A DNA stretch of 64,000 nucleotides from an uncultured Cohaesibacter sp. GTDB lineage: Bacteria > Pseudomonadota > Alphaproteobacteria > Rhizobiales > Cohaesibacteraceae. Below the pieces are notes generated by a model. That model searched no databases, was not told the origin of the DNA, and worked only from the letters and a program-made list of their open reading frames with translations. The stretch covers positions 496,001-560,000 of the forward strand of contig NZ_OY821667.1 in NCBI RefSeq assembly GCF_963682185.1, in the 5' to 3' direction. Positions within the stretch are counted from its first letter, which is position 1, and each line of letters starts with the position of its first letter. Below, one piece after another: positions 19,456-29,241 of the stretch. A program made the position numbers and the translations under genes.

Positions 19456-20568
19456 TTATTCCGGTTTGGCTTCATCGCCAGCCCCATTACCATCAGCAGC
19501 TTCATGGTGATGACCACGATAGAGCTGAGAATGCACGTATTGGTCAAGGATATAGCGCACGATAACGCCTATCGCCGCAGCTGCTGGCACCGCGATCAAC
19601 ATGCCCACGAACCCGAACAGGGATCCGAACGCCAACAATGCAAACATCAGCCACACCGGATGCAGTCCCACCCGCTCGCCAACAAGCCGCGGCTGCAAGA
19701 TGTTGCCCTCAAGAAACTGCCCGACGGCGAAAACACCAAGGGTCAACCCGATGGGAATCGGATCCGGCCAGAATTGCACAATGGCAACGCCTCCCGACAG
19801 GATCAGCCCGATGGTTGCCCCTGCATAAGGCACGAAACTGATGATACCGGCAATCAACCCAATCAACAGGCCGAAATTAAGGCCCACCAGCGACAGGCAG
19901 ATGGCATAGAATGTCCCCAGAATGAGACCCACCAGGATCTGCCCTCGCACAAAGCCTGAAACGCTCTCGTCAATCTGATCGAACAGACCGCGAATCGTTT
20001 CCCTGTGATCGCGCGGCAGAAAGCCGTCTATGGTATTCACCATGCGGTCCCAGTCATGCAGCAGATAAAACGCAACCACCGGCGTAATGACCAGCAGTGC
20101 CAACATGTTCAAAACGGCCTGCCCGCCATTCCATACCGACTTGAGCAACTGACCGGCCCAGGAGGCCCCCTGCCCGACAATATCCTTGATATTATTCTGC
20201 AGGCTCTCCGCATCAAAGTTAGAGAGGAATTTGGGCATATAGTCCGATGTGCTATTGCTGATCATGGATTGCAAGGAGGCAACATATTCAGGCATTTTTT
20301 GGCTGAAACCGGCCATCTGATGCGCCAAAGCAGGCACAATCAGCACCAGCAGAAGAATAAAGATCAGCACGAAAATCATCAGCACCGAAATGGTCGCCCA
20401 CAGCCGGTTCATGCCAAGGCGCTCAAAGGCATCGGCTACAGGGTCGAGGAGATAGGCAAGCGCCATTCCGGCAACAAAGGGCAGCAAGATCCCGCTAAAC
20501 ACGTAAATGCACAGGACGAAGGCGGCAAGAGCACACATCCAGACGATAAACTGTTTTTGCAACGTCAT
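19456..20568 (-). CDS. AI-2E family permease (PerM-like)
   Basis: A polytopic inner-membrane protein of 370 residues with about seven or eight helices. It shows the family hallmark near the N-terminus (FVAGMALAYLLDPVADAFERLG) and the paired glycine-rich helices near 230-300 (ISFVPYAGATIGLIL). Members export autoinducer-2 or small ions; the substrate here is unknown. The C-terminal tail is histidine- and glycine-rich. The reading frame is open upstream, and two ATGs (20574 and 20568) are near. I chose 20568 because GGGGA lies at proper spacing from it but directly abuts the other. The gene precedes hdaA. Confidence 0.88.
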   Translation of the reverse strand: MTLQKQFIVWMCALAAFVLCIYVFSGILLPFVAGMALAYLLDPVADAFERLGMNRLWATISVLMIFVLIFILLLVLIVPALAHQMAGFSQKMPEYVASLQSMISNSTSDYMPKFLSNFDAESLQNNIKDIVGQGASWAGQLLKSVWNGGQAVLNMLALLVITPVVAFYLLHDWDRMVNTIDGFLPRDHRETIRGLFDQIDESVSGFVRGQILVGLILGTFYAICLSLVGLNFGLLIGLIAGIISFVPYAGATIGLILSGGVAIVQFWPDPIPIGLTLGVFAVGQFLEGNILQPRLVGERVGLHPVWLMFALLAFGSLFGFVGMLIAVPAAAAIGVIVRYILDQYVHSQLYRGHHHEAADGNGAGDEAKPE

Positions 20569-20947
20569 ATTCATTCCCCAAGCCGTTTGACCCCAAGCCG
20601 TGGACCATGTAGCCCTCAACGCCCACTCAAATCATTTAAGATATCGGGCTCCTTATATCAAAACCCAAGGACATATGGATATGTTCCTTTGATGACAAAA
20701 ACAAATTGAACAGCCTATCCAATGCTCAGCCACAGGCTTTCAGCATGCCTGTTCATCCAGAAGCAGGCAATCAACTTCTCCCCTTTGGCCTGCAGCGCGC
20801 ATGCATCCACGAGCGTAAATGACGCTACAGAATCGCAAATCCGCGCTTTTTGCGCTCATAAAGCCGCAAGAGGGCTTGCAATTGCGGTGAAATTCGTGTG
20901 TCTCAGGGGCAAAGAAAACGCGTCGTAAATTGTGTCAGGGATCCACT
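20569..20947. other. Divergent region between the AI-2E permease gene and purM
   Basis: This 379-base stretch must hold both promoters. A hairpin with a bulge (AAGGA/TCCTT outer arms plus CATA/TATG) is at 20667-20689. Two short inverted repeats (AGCGT-ACGCT and a GCGC pair) lie around 20813-20860. None can be assigned a function. I see no gene. Confidence 0.4.
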
Positions 20948-22039
20948 ATGTCCGATCAGACCCAAGAATCTAAATCCTCCGCCTCAAACAACCTAACCTA
21001 CGCAGATGCCGGCGTGGATATTGATGCGGGCAACGCCCTGGTCAAGGCCATCAAACCCATCGTCAAGGCAACGGCTCGGTCAGGATCGGACACCGAAATT
21101 GGCGGCTTCGGTGGCTTGTTCGACCTGAAGGCGGCAGGCTTCTCCGACCCGGTACTGGTGGCTGCCAACGATGGTGTGGGTACAAAACTGAAAGTCGCAA
21201 TTGAAACCGGCAAGCATGACACAGTGGGCATCGATCTGGTTGCCATGTGCGTCAACGATCTTGTTGTTCAGGGCGCCGAGCCTCTGTTCTTCCTTGACTA
21301 TTTTGCCACTGGCAAACTTGATGTCGAAGCGGCAACCGATGTCATCGCAGGCATTGCCGAGGGCTGCAAGCAAGCCAACTGCGCTTTGATCGGTGGTGAA
21401 ACCGCCGAAATGCCCGGCATGTATGCCAAAGACGATTATGATCTGGCAGGCTTTGCCGTAGGGGCTGCCGAACGCGGCACGCTGTTGCCCAAGGATGTCA
21501 AAGCAGGCGATGTCCTCATCGGGCTGGCCTCATCGGGCGTTCATTCCAATGGCTTCTCACTGGTGCGCCGCATTCTGGAAGCCAACCAGCTGACTTTTGA
21601 CAGCCCGGCTTCCTTTGCTGATGGCAAGTCCATTGGCGAAGCTCTGCTGGAGCCGACTCGCATTTATGTGCGCTCCACACTCAAGGCCATTCGCGAAACA
21701 GGCGGCGTCAAGGCACTGGCTCATATCACCGGTGGCGGCTTCCCTGAAAATATCCCGCGCGTCCTGCCAGACGGTCTGGCTGCCCATCTTGATCTGGCCG
21801 CTGTTACGCCTCCGCCAGTCTTTGGCTGGTTGCAGAAACTGGGTGGTGTTGCCGACAAGGAAATGCTGCGCACCTTCAACTGTGGTGTCGGCATGATCAT
21901 CGTCGCCGAGCCGGAGAAAGCAGATGCCGTGATCGCCACTCTTGGCGAAGCAGGTGAAGCCCCCTTCAAACTGGGCACGCTGGCTGACCGCGAAGACGAT
22001 GCGGTCGTCTATGACAGCATGATCAATTTCGGGAGCTAA
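20948..22039 (+). CDS. purM: Phosphoribosylformylglycinamidine cyclo-ligase
   Basis: Catalyses step five of purine synthesis, closing the imidazole ring of AIR with ATP. The 363-residue protein shows the glycine-rich [10 protein letters not shown] region, [25 protein letters not shown], and the [10 protein letters not shown] and [13 protein letters not shown] signatures of the AIRS family in order. The ATG at 20948 follows CAGGG at 7 bases; a TTG six codons earlier is in frame but has no ribosome site. purN follows after six bases, so the two are certainly one operon. Confidence 0.97.
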   Translation: MSDQTQESKSSASNNLTYADAGVDIDAGNALVKAIKPIVKATARSGSDTEIGGFGGLFDLKAAGFSDPVLVAANDGVGTKLKVAIETGKHDTVGIDLVAMCVNDLVVQGAEPLFFLDYFATGKLDVEAATDVIAGIAEGCKQANCALIGGETAEMPGMYAKDDYDLAGFAVGAAERGTLLPKDVKAGDVLIGLASSGVHSNGFSLVRRILEANQLTFDSPASFADGKSIGEALLEPTRIYVRSTLKAIRETGGVKALAHITGGGFPENIPRVLPDGLAAHLDLAAVTPPPVFGWLQKLGGVADKEMLRTFNCGVGMIIVAEPEKADAVIATLGEAGEAPFKLGTLADREDDAVVYDSMINFGS

Positions 22040-22045
22040 GCTGTC

Positions 22046-22708
22046 ATGTCCAAAGCAAAAAAGCACACCGCGATCCTGATTTCAGGGCGCGGTAGCAACA
22101 TGACCGCGATTCTCGAAGCCGCAAGAGCAGAAGACTATCCCGCAGACATAGCCCTCGTGCTGGCTAACAATGCCGACGCCAAGGGCCTTGAAACCGCCGC
22201 GAGCGAAGGCATTGCAACGGCCGTTGTCGATCATCGCCCCTTCAAGGGCAACCGCGAGGCGTTTGATGCGGAAATCCAGTCCGTGTTGGAAGCCAATGAC
22301 ATCGAACTGGTGGTGCTCGCCGGTTTCATGCGTATTCTGACGCCGGGCTTCGTGGAAAAGTGGCATGATCGCATGCTCAATATCCACCCCTCGCTGCTTC
22401 CATCCTTCAAGGGCCTGCATACCCATCAGCGCGCCATCGATACAGGCTGCCGCCTTGCCGGTTGCACCGTGCATTTCGTCCGTGCCGATATGGATTCCGG
22501 CCCCATCATCACGCAGGCCGCCGTACCGGTTCTGGATGATGACGACGAAGACAGCCTTGCCGCACGCATCCTCGTTATGGAGCACAAGGTCTATCCGCGC
22601 GCGCTGGCACTGGTCGCAGCCGACCGCACACGCGTTGATGGCATGCGCGTGATCATAAAAGAAGACGAAAACGACAAGCAGCCCACAGACCGCTTTCTCT
22701 TCCACTAG
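22046..22708 (+). CDS. purN: Phosphoribosylglycinamide formyltransferase
   Basis: Transfers the formyl group of 10-formyl-tetrahydrofolate to GAR, step three of purine synthesis. The catalytic trio is visible: Asn and His in NIHPSLLPSFKG (near 111-113) and Asp in DMDSGPII (near 149). The phosphate loop ISGRGSN is near residue 12. At 220 residues it is typical. GGAG near the end of purM serves as ribosome site, and the strong terminator behind it closes the purMN operon. Confidence 0.97.
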   Translation: MSKAKKHTAILISGRGSNMTAILEAARAEDYPADIALVLANNADAKGLETAASEGIATAVVDHRPFKGNREAFDAEIQSVLEANDIELVVLAGFMRILTPGFVEKWHDRMLNIHPSLLPSFKGLHTHQRAIDTGCRLAGCTVHFVRADMDSGPIITQAAVPVLDDDDEDSLAARILVMEHKVYPRALALVAADRTRVDGMRVIIKEDENDKQPTDRFLFH

Positions 22709-22733
22709 GGCACCAAGCCTGCCCAGATCAAAC

Positions 22734-22772
22734 AAAAAGCCGATGAATGAAATATCCATTCATCGGCTTTTT
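22734..22772. terminator. Bidirectional intrinsic terminator after purN
   Basis: A perfect 16-bp stem (AAAAAGCCGATGAATG and complement) with a 7-base loop and T-runs on both strands. It serves purMN and the convergent small-protein gene at 22798. Confidence 0.95.
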
Positions 22773-22797
22773 CATTTTTCAAATCAGCAACTTGGAA

Positions 22798-23115
22798 CTA
22801 TTTGTTACAAGACGCATAGTTACTCAAGATCGTACGCTTCTGGCCCCAGCCCGGCTTACCGCTCTTAAGAGCGCGTTCCAGATCCTTGCCCTCAAGACTA
22901 TCCACGAACTCTTTGGCAGCACATTTGCAAGCAGAGAGAATGCCATCCGTCTCGCCATCCTTGGCCTTGGGCCAACGATCATACAGGCAGAAATCCACGA
23001 CGCGCGCGCGATAAAGATCTTTGGTCAACCCATCCGCCTTGGCCGGAGCGCCAAGCATCGTCAAGGAGATCGCAGCCGCAGCCAAAACAGAGTAACCGCT
23101 TCCAAATCTGAACAT
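22798..23115 (-). CDS. Small exported protein with conserved cysteines, function unknown
   Basis: A 105-residue protein starting at an ATG (23115) preceded by GAGGGA at 8 bases; the open frame continues upstream but without a better start. Residues 1-28 form a signal peptide (basic MFRFG, alanine- and leucine-rich core, cleavage near APAKA). The mature 75 residues contain four cysteines (DFCLYD, SACKC, ASCNK), suggesting two disulfides in the periplasm. I do not recognise a named family. It is convergent with purN and lies downstream of ndk on the same strand, separated by the ndk terminator. Confidence 0.75.
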   Translation of the reverse strand: MFRFGSGYSVLAAAAISLTMLGAPAKADGLTKDLYRARVVDFCLYDRWPKAKDGETDGILSACKCAAKEFVDSLEGKDLERALKSGKPGWGQKRTILSNYASCNK

Positions 23116-23243
23116 GAATATTCCCTCAAAAAGTAAAACCGATGTCGCCAATTTACTGATTCCATTGATGAGAGCAATCCGGCAGGCCAATTTTACGGCC
23201 CAAATCAAACAATTGTCATCAAATGGCAGATCTGAATATAGAA

Positions 23244-23273
23244 AAGCCCCCGACCCTCAAGGCTCGGAGGCTT
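23244..23273 (-). terminator. Intrinsic terminator of ndk
   Basis: Read on the minus strand, a GC-rich stem of about 13 positions (AAGCC/GGCTT, a G-U pair, CCGA/TCGG, one mismatch, CC/GG) closes on a TTGA loop and is followed by TTTC. Confidence 0.75.
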
Positions 23274-23298
23274 GAATCAGCGAACCAGATAGTCTGGC

Positions 23299-23721
23299 TT
23301 ATCCGACGATCTCATCATCGGCAAAGAAAAACTGAATTTCCCGCGCAGCGCTTTCCGGTGAATCAGATCCGTGAACAGAGTTCTCGCTCATGGAAAGGGC
23401 GAATTCCTTGCGGATGGTTCCCTCATCGGCCTCTTCAGGATTCGTCTTGCCCATCACTTCCCGGTTAAGAAGAATGGCATTCTCACCTTCAAGAACCTGC
23501 ACGATAACCGGTTCGGAAATCATGAAATTCACGAGCCCCGCAAAGAATGGCTTGCCCTGATGCTCGGCATAAAAGCCTTCGGCCTGCTCTTTGCTCATAC
23601 GGATGCGCTTGGAGGCAACGACGCGCAATCCAGCCTCTTCCAGCTTGGCTGTGATCTTGCCGGTCAGATTGCGCTTTGTTGCATCTGGTTTGATAATGGA
23701 AAAAGTGCGTTCGATAGCCAT
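23299..23721 (-). CDS. ndk: Nucleoside diphosphate kinase
   Basis: Balances nucleoside triphosphate pools by a ping-pong transfer through a phosphohistidine. At 140 residues it has the family length. [10 protein letters not shown] opens the chain, and the active-site histidine lies in [10 protein letters not shown] near residue 117. The ATG at 23721 follows GGGGAGATACC. It has its own terminator, and no gene is close enough for an operon. Confidence 0.98.
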   Translation of the reverse strand: MAIERTFSIIKPDATKRNLTGKITAKLEEAGLRVVASKRIRMSKEQAEGFYAEHQGKPFFAGLVNFMISEPVIVQVLEGENAILLNREVMGKTNPEEADEGTIRKEFALSMSENSVHGSDSPESAAREIQFFFADDEIVG

Positions 23722-23915
23722 GGTATCTCCCCTCTTGACTTTGCTTCACCATAGCCGACGCACCTCTTCCCTGCGTCAGCAGGTTGCATTGCGCCGCTGT
23801 ATAGCCTGCTCCCAAAGCACCCGCAAGAAAAAACCCGCCAAAATGCGAACGAAACCAAATAGACGCTGATTTATATTCATTTGGGCACAAAGAAAATCAG
23901 AACTACACAAGTGAA

Positions 23916-24602
23916 TTATACTTTAGCACTACGCCCCAAGCCATCATACAGATCCAAACAACGATCAAACCACTGTGCAACCAGATCATCTTCTTCTAAC
24001 AGAACAAAGTCAGAGACCATACGCGCCCATTGGAATGAACCGAAAATGCTGTAGTCCGCATAGAGAGGAGCATCGCCACCGAGAAATGCCTGATCGCGCA
24101 ATGCAAGGCGCATGGGCAGAAGACTTTCTCGAAAAGCGTCAAGGCGGTCTGGAGAATGATCCGGCACCTCTTCGAGCGCACAGCCGAAGCGCTTCTCACG
24201 GGTGGCGCGGAAATAGGGCTGGTCCTTCTCATCCAACCGATTGTAAATATCCAGCAGACAAAAGCGAACCAGTTGCTTGTCGACAACGGCATTGGCCCAG
24301 CGATCAATGAAGTGCGCCATCTTCTGCCCGCCTTCTCCGCCAAATAGCGAGGGCAGGTCTGAATATGTGTCTTCCAGATAAAGGGCGATGGCAAAAGAAT
24401 CCCGAACGACAGTGTCACCATCAGCAATTACAGGAACAGTGGTCTGCCCACCTCCCTCAATGGACTTGATCTCGGTAAACAGCGTTGCGACTGTTTCCAC
24501 CTCAAGTCCCTTGTGAGCCAGAGCCATGCGGGTACGCCAACAGGCCGGTGAAAAACGAAGGGCCCTGTCTGCGGTACACAAATCATATAGCTTGATTGTC
24601 AT
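23916..24602 (-). CDS. Glutathione S-transferase family protein
   Basis: A 228-residue protein with an N-terminal thioredoxin-like domain (about 1-80: KLYDLC, the cis-proline in TTVPVIADG, then the glutathione gamma-glutamyl contact in VVRDSFAIALYLED) and an all-helical C-terminal domain. RFSPACWRTRMALAHKG matches the first helix, where the catalytic Ser or Cys sits (S or C of SPAC). The substrate is unknown. Two adjacent ATGs (24605 and 24602) follow GAGGA; the second has the better spacing. The gene is divergent from the ABC-F gene. Confidence 0.87.
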   Translation of the reverse strand: MTIKLYDLCTADRALRFSPACWRTRMALAHKGLEVETVATLFTEIKSIEGGGQTTVPVIADGDTVVRDSFAIALYLEDTYSDLPSLFGGEGGQKMAHFIDRWANAVVDKQLVRFCLLDIYNRLDEKDQPYFRATREKRFGCALEEVPDHSPDRLDAFRESLLPMRLALRDQAFLGGDAPLYADYSIFGSFQWARMVSDFVLLEEDDLVAQWFDRCLDLYDGLGRSAKV

Positions 24603-24803
24603 CATACATTCCTCAAAGGGTTTCGGGGCTGCGCATAATGCAGGGAGCGAGCCAGATTGGCCAGCACAAGTTGCAAAACACTTGCTCTTTGTCCTCAAGG
24701 CACGCGAAACAGTTGTATTCACTGTTGCAAAAAAGGATCAAGCCAAGAGATTGCATCGGCAGCGATTGCCATCGGCGATGAAATAAGGCAAAAGGCACCC
24801 ATT

Positions 24804-26684
24804 ATGCTGCATATCAATAACCTCACCTATCGCATCGCAGGCCGGACACTGCTGGAAGATGCCACGCTCGTTGTTCCCGAAGGCTGTAAGATGGGCCTCG
24901 TCGGGCGCAATGGCACGGGCAAATCCACTCTGTTCAAGCTATTGGTCGGAGACATCGCGCCCGAAAGTGGCACGGCCACGATTCGCAGAGGCGCACGCGT
25001 CGGTCAGGTTGCGCAGGAAGCGCCCGCGTCTGACGAAAGCCTGCTTGAATTCGTCCTGAAGGCTGATCTGGAGCGCGCCCGTCTGCTCGCCGAATCCGAG
25101 ACGGCAACCGATCCGGAACGGATTGCGGAAATCCAGCTGCGCCTTGCTGATATCGGCGCCCATTCCGCCGAAGCACGCGCGGCAACCATCCTGCATGGAC
25201 TGGGGTTTGATGCTGAGGCGCAGGCCCGCCCCACAGCAGACTTTTCCGGCGGCTGGCGCATGCGCGTGGCGCTTGCAGCCATTCTCTTTTCCGAGCCGGA
25301 TCTGCTGCTGCTTGACGAACCGACCAACTATCTCGACCTTGAGGGCACCCTGTGGCTGGAAAATTACATCTCCCGTTATCCCTACACGGTGATGATCATC
25401 AGCCATGACCGCGACCTGCTCAACAAGGCCGTGGACCATATCGCCCATCTCGATCAGTTGAAGCTGACTGCCTATCGCGGCGGCTATGACAATTTTGAGC
25501 GCACCCGTCGGGAGCAGCTTGAGTTGCAGCAGAAGATGCGCACCAAGCAGATAGAGCAGCGCAAACATATGGAAGCATTCGTAGAACGCTTCCGCTACAA
25601 AGCCTCAAAGGCCAAGCAAGCGCAGAGCCGCCTGAAAGCGCTGGAGAAAATGTCTCCCATTGCAGCGGTGATGGAAGATCACGTCAAGCCGATCCATTTT
25701 CCCAATCCGGAAAAAGGCCTTGCCCCACCGATCATTCGGTTGGAGAAGGCGTCTGTCGGCTATGAAGACAGCAAACCGATCCTCAGGAATATGAACTTGC
25801 GCATTGACCCAGATGATCGGCTTGCGCTTCTGGGGGCCAACGGCAACGGCAAATCCACCTTTGCCAAGCTGATTTCCGACCGTTTGGACGTTCAGGACGG
25901 CACCATTTTCCGCGCGGGTAAACTCAAGATCGCCTTCTTTGCCCAGCATCAGCTGGATGAACTGCGCCCCAATGACAGCGCCTATGACCATGTGCGAACC
26001 CTGATGCCGGATGCCACCGAACCCAAGGTGCGGGCACGCGTCGCCCAAATGGGCCTTGGCACAGAAAAGATGGATATTGCAGCCAAGAGCCTATCCGGAG
26101 GCGAAAAGGCGCGCCTTTTGCTGGGGCTGGCCACCTTCGATGGTCCGCATCTGCTCATCCTTGACGAACCGACCAACCATCTTGATATCGACAGCCGCGA
26201 AGCGCTGGTCCATGCCATCAATGACTATGAAGGCGCCGTGTTGCTGATCTCCCATGACCGGCACCTGCTGGAAGCCTGCGTGGATCGCCTGTGGCTGGTG
26301 CATGATGGCACCTGCAAGCCCTATGATGGCGATCTGGAAGACTATCGCCGCCTGTTGCTCAGCTCTCGCAACAGCCCCGACAGCACGCAAAAGGAAAAAG
26401 CGGCAGCGACCGAGGCCAATCAGGCGCAGGAAAAACGCCGCTCCGCCGCTGAAAAGCGCAAGGAACAGGCCCCCTTGCGCCGCAAGATTCAAGCCGCAGA
26501 GCGCGACATGGACAAGATCCGCGACCGCATGAGTAAGATCGATGACATGCTCGCCGATCCGGACCTTTTCGCCAAATTCCCTGAAAAAGGCGCAAAACTC
26601 TCCAAGGACCGCTCCGACCTCGCCACCCTGTTGGACAAGCTGGAAGAAAAATGGCTGGAAATGTCCGAAGAGATCGAGGAATGA
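24804..26684 (+). CDS. ABC-F family ATPase (Uup/YheS-like translation factor)
   Basis: A soluble protein with two ATP-binding cassettes and no membrane domain, of the type that binds the ribosomal E-site and rescues or tunes translation. Walker A motifs are at about 34-42 (GRNGTGKST) and 343-351 (GANGNGKST). LSGGEKARL and LDEPTNHLDI mark the second cassette. A charged linker of about 60 residues (near 230-290) joins the cassettes, and a basic coiled coil (about 540-626) ends the chain. The ATG at 24804 gives the usual MLHINNLTY start; an upstream extension has cysteine-rich, non-conserved sequence. The VOC gene follows after 16 bases. Confidence 0.93.
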   Translation: MLHINNLTYRIAGRTLLEDATLVVPEGCKMGLVGRNGTGKSTLFKLLVGDIAPESGTATIRRGARVGQVAQEAPASDESLLEFVLKADLERARLLAESETATDPERIAEIQLRLADIGAHSAEARAATILHGLGFDAEAQARPTADFSGGWRMRVALAAILFSEPDLLLLDEPTNYLDLEGTLWLENYISRYPYTVMIISHDRDLLNKAVDHIAHLDQLKLTAYRGGYDNFERTRREQLELQQKMRTKQIEQRKHMEAFVERFRYKASKAKQAQSRLKALEKMSPIAAVMEDHVKPIHFPNPEKGLAPPIIRLEKASVGYEDSKPILRNMNLRIDPDDRLALLGANGNGKSTFAKLISDRLDVQDGTIFRAGKLKIAFFAQHQLDELRPNDSAYDHVRTLMPDATEPKVRARVAQMGLGTEKMDIAAKSLSGGEKARLLLGLATFDGPHLLILDEPTNHLDIDSREALVHAINDYEGAVLLISHDRHLLEACVDRLWLVHDGTCKPYDGDLEDYRRLLLSSRNSPDSTQKEKAAATEANQAQEKRRSAAEKRKEQAPLRRKIQAAERDMDKIRDRMSKIDDMLADPDLFAKFPEKGAKLSKDRSDLATLLDKLEEKWLEMSEEIEE

Positions 26685-26700
26685 TCCGAGAAAGGCGAAT

Positions 26701-27105
26701 ATGATGTCTCAATCCATGTCCCTTATTGCCATTGTCGTGCGTGACTATGACGAGGCAATTGCCTTTTATACCGAAAAGCTCGGCTTCGAGCTGATTGACG
26801 ACACCTATCAGCCCGCGCAGGACAAACGCTGGGTCGTGGTACGCCCCAAGGGAGAAGGCAAAACATCTTTGTTGCTGGCCCGCGCCAAAAATGAGCACGA
26901 GGCAGGCTATATCGGCGATCAGGCAGGAGGCCGTGTGTTCCTCTTCCTTGAGACAGACGATTTCTGGCGCGACTATGCTCTTTATCAGGAGCGGGGTATC
27001 TCCTTCATAAGACCACCTCTGGAAGCAGACTATGGCACTGTTGCGGTCTTTGAAGACCTTTATGGCAACCTCTGGGATCTGGTTGAATATTCCACGCCCC
27101 ACTAA
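26701..27105 (+). CDS. VOC (glyoxalase/bleomycin-resistance) superfamily protein
   Basis: A 134-residue single-domain protein with paired beta-alpha-beta-beta-beta units. The first unit begins LIAIVVRDYDEAIAFYTEKLG and the second ends FEDLYGNLWDLVEY, both typical. The usual first metal ligand (His) is replaced by Val, while the late Glu is kept, so a metal-dependent activity is unsure. It lies 16 bases after the ABC-F gene and is probably cotranscribed. Two consecutive ATGs (26701, 26704) follow AAAGGCG; either may be used. Confidence 0.87.
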   Translation: MMSQSMSLIAIVVRDYDEAIAFYTEKLGFELIDDTYQPAQDKRWVVVRPKGEGKTSLLLARAKNEHEAGYIGDQAGGRVFLFLETDDFWRDYALYQERGISFIRPPLEADYGTVAVFEDLYGNLWDLVEYSTPH

Positions 27106-27193
27106 ACCACCATTTGCAATAATCGCAGACTTGTGGTGACATTCTCCCAACGATCTGATCGCATCCCATAAGCGCCGGAGGGAGAGAACCATC

Positions 27194-28027
27194 ATGAAAA
27201 CAGTCACATTCGCACATCAGGACGTTGTGCCCGCATTGGGGCAAGGCACTTGGTATATGGGCGACGATCCATCCCGTAAAGCTGACGAAGTCGCCTCCTT
27301 GCGCCGCGGGGTCGAGTTGGGCATGACGCTCATCGATACAGCGGAAATGTATGGATCTGGCAAGTCGGAAAGCGTGGTTGGCGAAGCAATAGCCCCCATT
27401 CGCGATGATGTGTTTCTCGTCTCCAAGGTTTTGCCCTTCAATGCCAGCTATGAAGGCACACTCGAAGCATGCGAAGCTTCCCTCTCCCGCCTGGGAACAG
27501 ACCGACTGGATCTCTATTTGCTCCATTGGCCCGGCCCTCACCCGCTGGAAGAAACCATAGCGGCCTTCAAAGAGCTTCAGCAGACAGGCAAGATCCGTCA
27601 TTGGGGCGTTTCAAACTTCGATCCCAATGACATGACCGAACTGATGAGTACGCAAGGCGGCGAACAGGTAGCGACCAATCAGGTGCTCTATAATCTCACC
27701 CGCCGCGGTATCGAATGGGATCTGCTCCCCCAATCACAAGAAGATGGCCTGCCCATCATGGCCTATTCGCCCATTGAGCAGGCCCGGTTGTTGTCAAAGC
27801 CGGAGCTTAAATCACTCGCCTCGGATCTGGATCTCACACCTGCTCAACTGGCTCTGGCTTGGGTTATTCGCGAATCCGGGATTGTCTCCATACCGAAGGC
27901 AGGAACTGTGGCGCATGTGGAAGAAAACGCCCGCACGCTCGAAATCGACCTTAATGATGAGACGCTTTCCGAGCTGGATCGTCTCTTCCCACCGCCAACC
28001 AGAGCGACTTCACTGGCGATTTTATAA
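27194..28027 (+). CDS. Aldo/keto reductase
   Basis: An NADPH-dependent oxidoreductase with a TIM-barrel fold, 277 residues. The catalytic tetrad is visible: Asp and Tyr in IDTAEMYG (near 50-55), Lys in LVSKVLPF (near 78) and His in LLHWPG (near 115). IPKAGTVAHVEEN near the C-terminus is the cofactor-binding signature. It resembles the YeaE/2,5-diketogluconate reductase-like group; the substrate is not evident. GGAGGGAGAG precedes the ATG. A bidirectional terminator separates it from the convergent lactate dehydrogenase gene. Confidence 0.92.
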   Translation: MKTVTFAHQDVVPALGQGTWYMGDDPSRKADEVASLRRGVELGMTLIDTAEMYGSGKSESVVGEAIAPIRDDVFLVSKVLPFNASYEGTLEACEASLSRLGTDRLDLYLLHWPGPHPLEETIAAFKELQQTGKIRHWGVSNFDPNDMTELMSTQGGEQVATNQVLYNLTRRGIEWDLLPQSQEDGLPIMAYSPIEQARLLSKPELKSLASDLDLTPAQLALAWVIRESGIVSIPKAGTVAHVEENARTLEIDLNDETLSELDRLFPPPTRATSLAIL

Positions 28028-28067
28028 GCTGCATAGACTTGTATAGGCTGAATAGTGCAAACAATGA

Positions 28068-28090
28068 AAAAGGGGCTCAACGCCCCTTTT
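28068..28090. terminator. Bidirectional intrinsic terminator
   Basis: A 9-bp stem (AAAAGGGGC and complement) with a 5-base loop and T-tracts on both strands, between the convergent aldo/keto reductase and lactate dehydrogenase genes. Confidence 0.88.
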
Positions 28091-28115
28091 GTCTGCTCGG
28101 GTCTCTGATTTTACC

Positions 28116-29054
28116 TCAGCTGTGGAATTTGACAGCTTCGACCGTTTCCTTGAGCATGCTGGCCGATTTGCGCAAGGCTTCATGTTCGGCTTCATCAAGC
28201 TCGGGCAAAAGATCCAGCTCAATGCCGTTGCGTCCGATAACACGGGGAACAGAGAGCGCAACATGGCGCACCCCTTCCACATTCGGTGTCACGATCGAAA
28301 GCGAAAGCACCGCTTTCTCATCCTTGGCGACCGCCCTCACAATGCGTTCAAGCCCGGCGCCGATGCCATACCACGTCGCCCCCTTGCCGTTGATAATCGT
28401 GTAGGCAGCATTGCGCACACTATCATCGATCCGGTCCTTGACGGAGGCGGTAAGCGGAAACTTGATATTGGCTGCGAACTCCTCGACGGACAAAGCCCCT
28501 GCCCGCGCAGACGACCAGGCAAGTATCTCACTATCCCCATGCTCGCCCAACACATAGGCATGAACAGACTGAGGCGAAATGCCCAGATGATGCCCGATCA
28601 GATGGCGGAAGCGCGCCGTATCCAGCATGGTGCCCGAACCGATCACACGATGCGGTGGCAAACCGGACAGCCTCGTAGCGATCTGGGTCATGATGTCAAC
28701 CGGGTTTGAGGCAACCAGCAGAATGGCATCTGGCGCCACAGCCAGCACCTTGCCAATGATCTGTTTGAACACCTCGGCATTGCGCGCTAAAAGATCAATG
28801 CGGCTTTCTCCAGGTTTCTGACCGACGCCAGCAGACAGGATCACGATGTCAGCCCCTTCAAGAGCATCATAATCGCCAGCCGTAACCACCGTTGAAGAGA
28901 CAAAAGGCGTCGCATGCGCAATATCCTGCGCCTGCGCTATGGCAAATTCGGGTTTGTAATCGACAAAAACCACCTGACTGGCCGTGCCCCGCAAGGCTAT
29001 TGCATAGCCCGCTGCCGAGCCAACCATACCTGCACCAACAATTCCAACCTTCAT
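28116..29054 (-). CDS. ldh: L-lactate dehydrogenase (NAD-dependent)
   Basis: Interconverts pyruvate and L-lactate with NADH. The Rossmann start (GIVGAGMVG) and VVFVDY indicate NAD. The mobile loop reads GVGQKPGESR near residue 79: the Gln is the lactate-specific residue, where malate dehydrogenases have Arg. The catalytic His is in GEHGDSE (near 172), and LDTARFR holds the Asp and substrate-binding Arg. The length of 312 residues is normal. AGGAGG stands 5 bases before the ATG, suggesting strong translation. It forms a single-gene unit. Confidence 0.92.
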   Translation of the reverse strand: MKVGIVGAGMVGSAAGYAIALRGTASQVVFVDYKPEFAIAQAQDIAHATPFVSSTVVTAGDYDALEGADIVILSAGVGQKPGESRIDLLARNAEVFKQIIGKVLAVAPDAILLVASNPVDIMTQIATRLSGLPPHRVIGSGTMLDTARFRHLIGHHLGISPQSVHAYVLGEHGDSEILAWSSARAGALSVEEFAANIKFPLTASVKDRIDDSVRNAAYTIINGKGATWYGIGAGLERIVRAVAKDEKAVLSLSIVTPNVEGVRHVALSVPRVIGRNGIELDLLPELDEAEHEALRKSASMLKETVEAVKFHS

Positions 29055-29241
29055 GCATGCCTCCTGAAAAAGGGTTCGTCCACCATGATACTAACGTACA
29101 TTCTGCCACTCTGCCAAAGGGATCAGGTCACTTATGCGTTAGACCATTCGCCCAGCTCTGCACGCAGAGCGCGCTCCATCAAGAAGCAACAAATAGTCAA
29201 CGGCGCAATTGTGGCAAAAATTCCGCTTTGTTACTGGAATA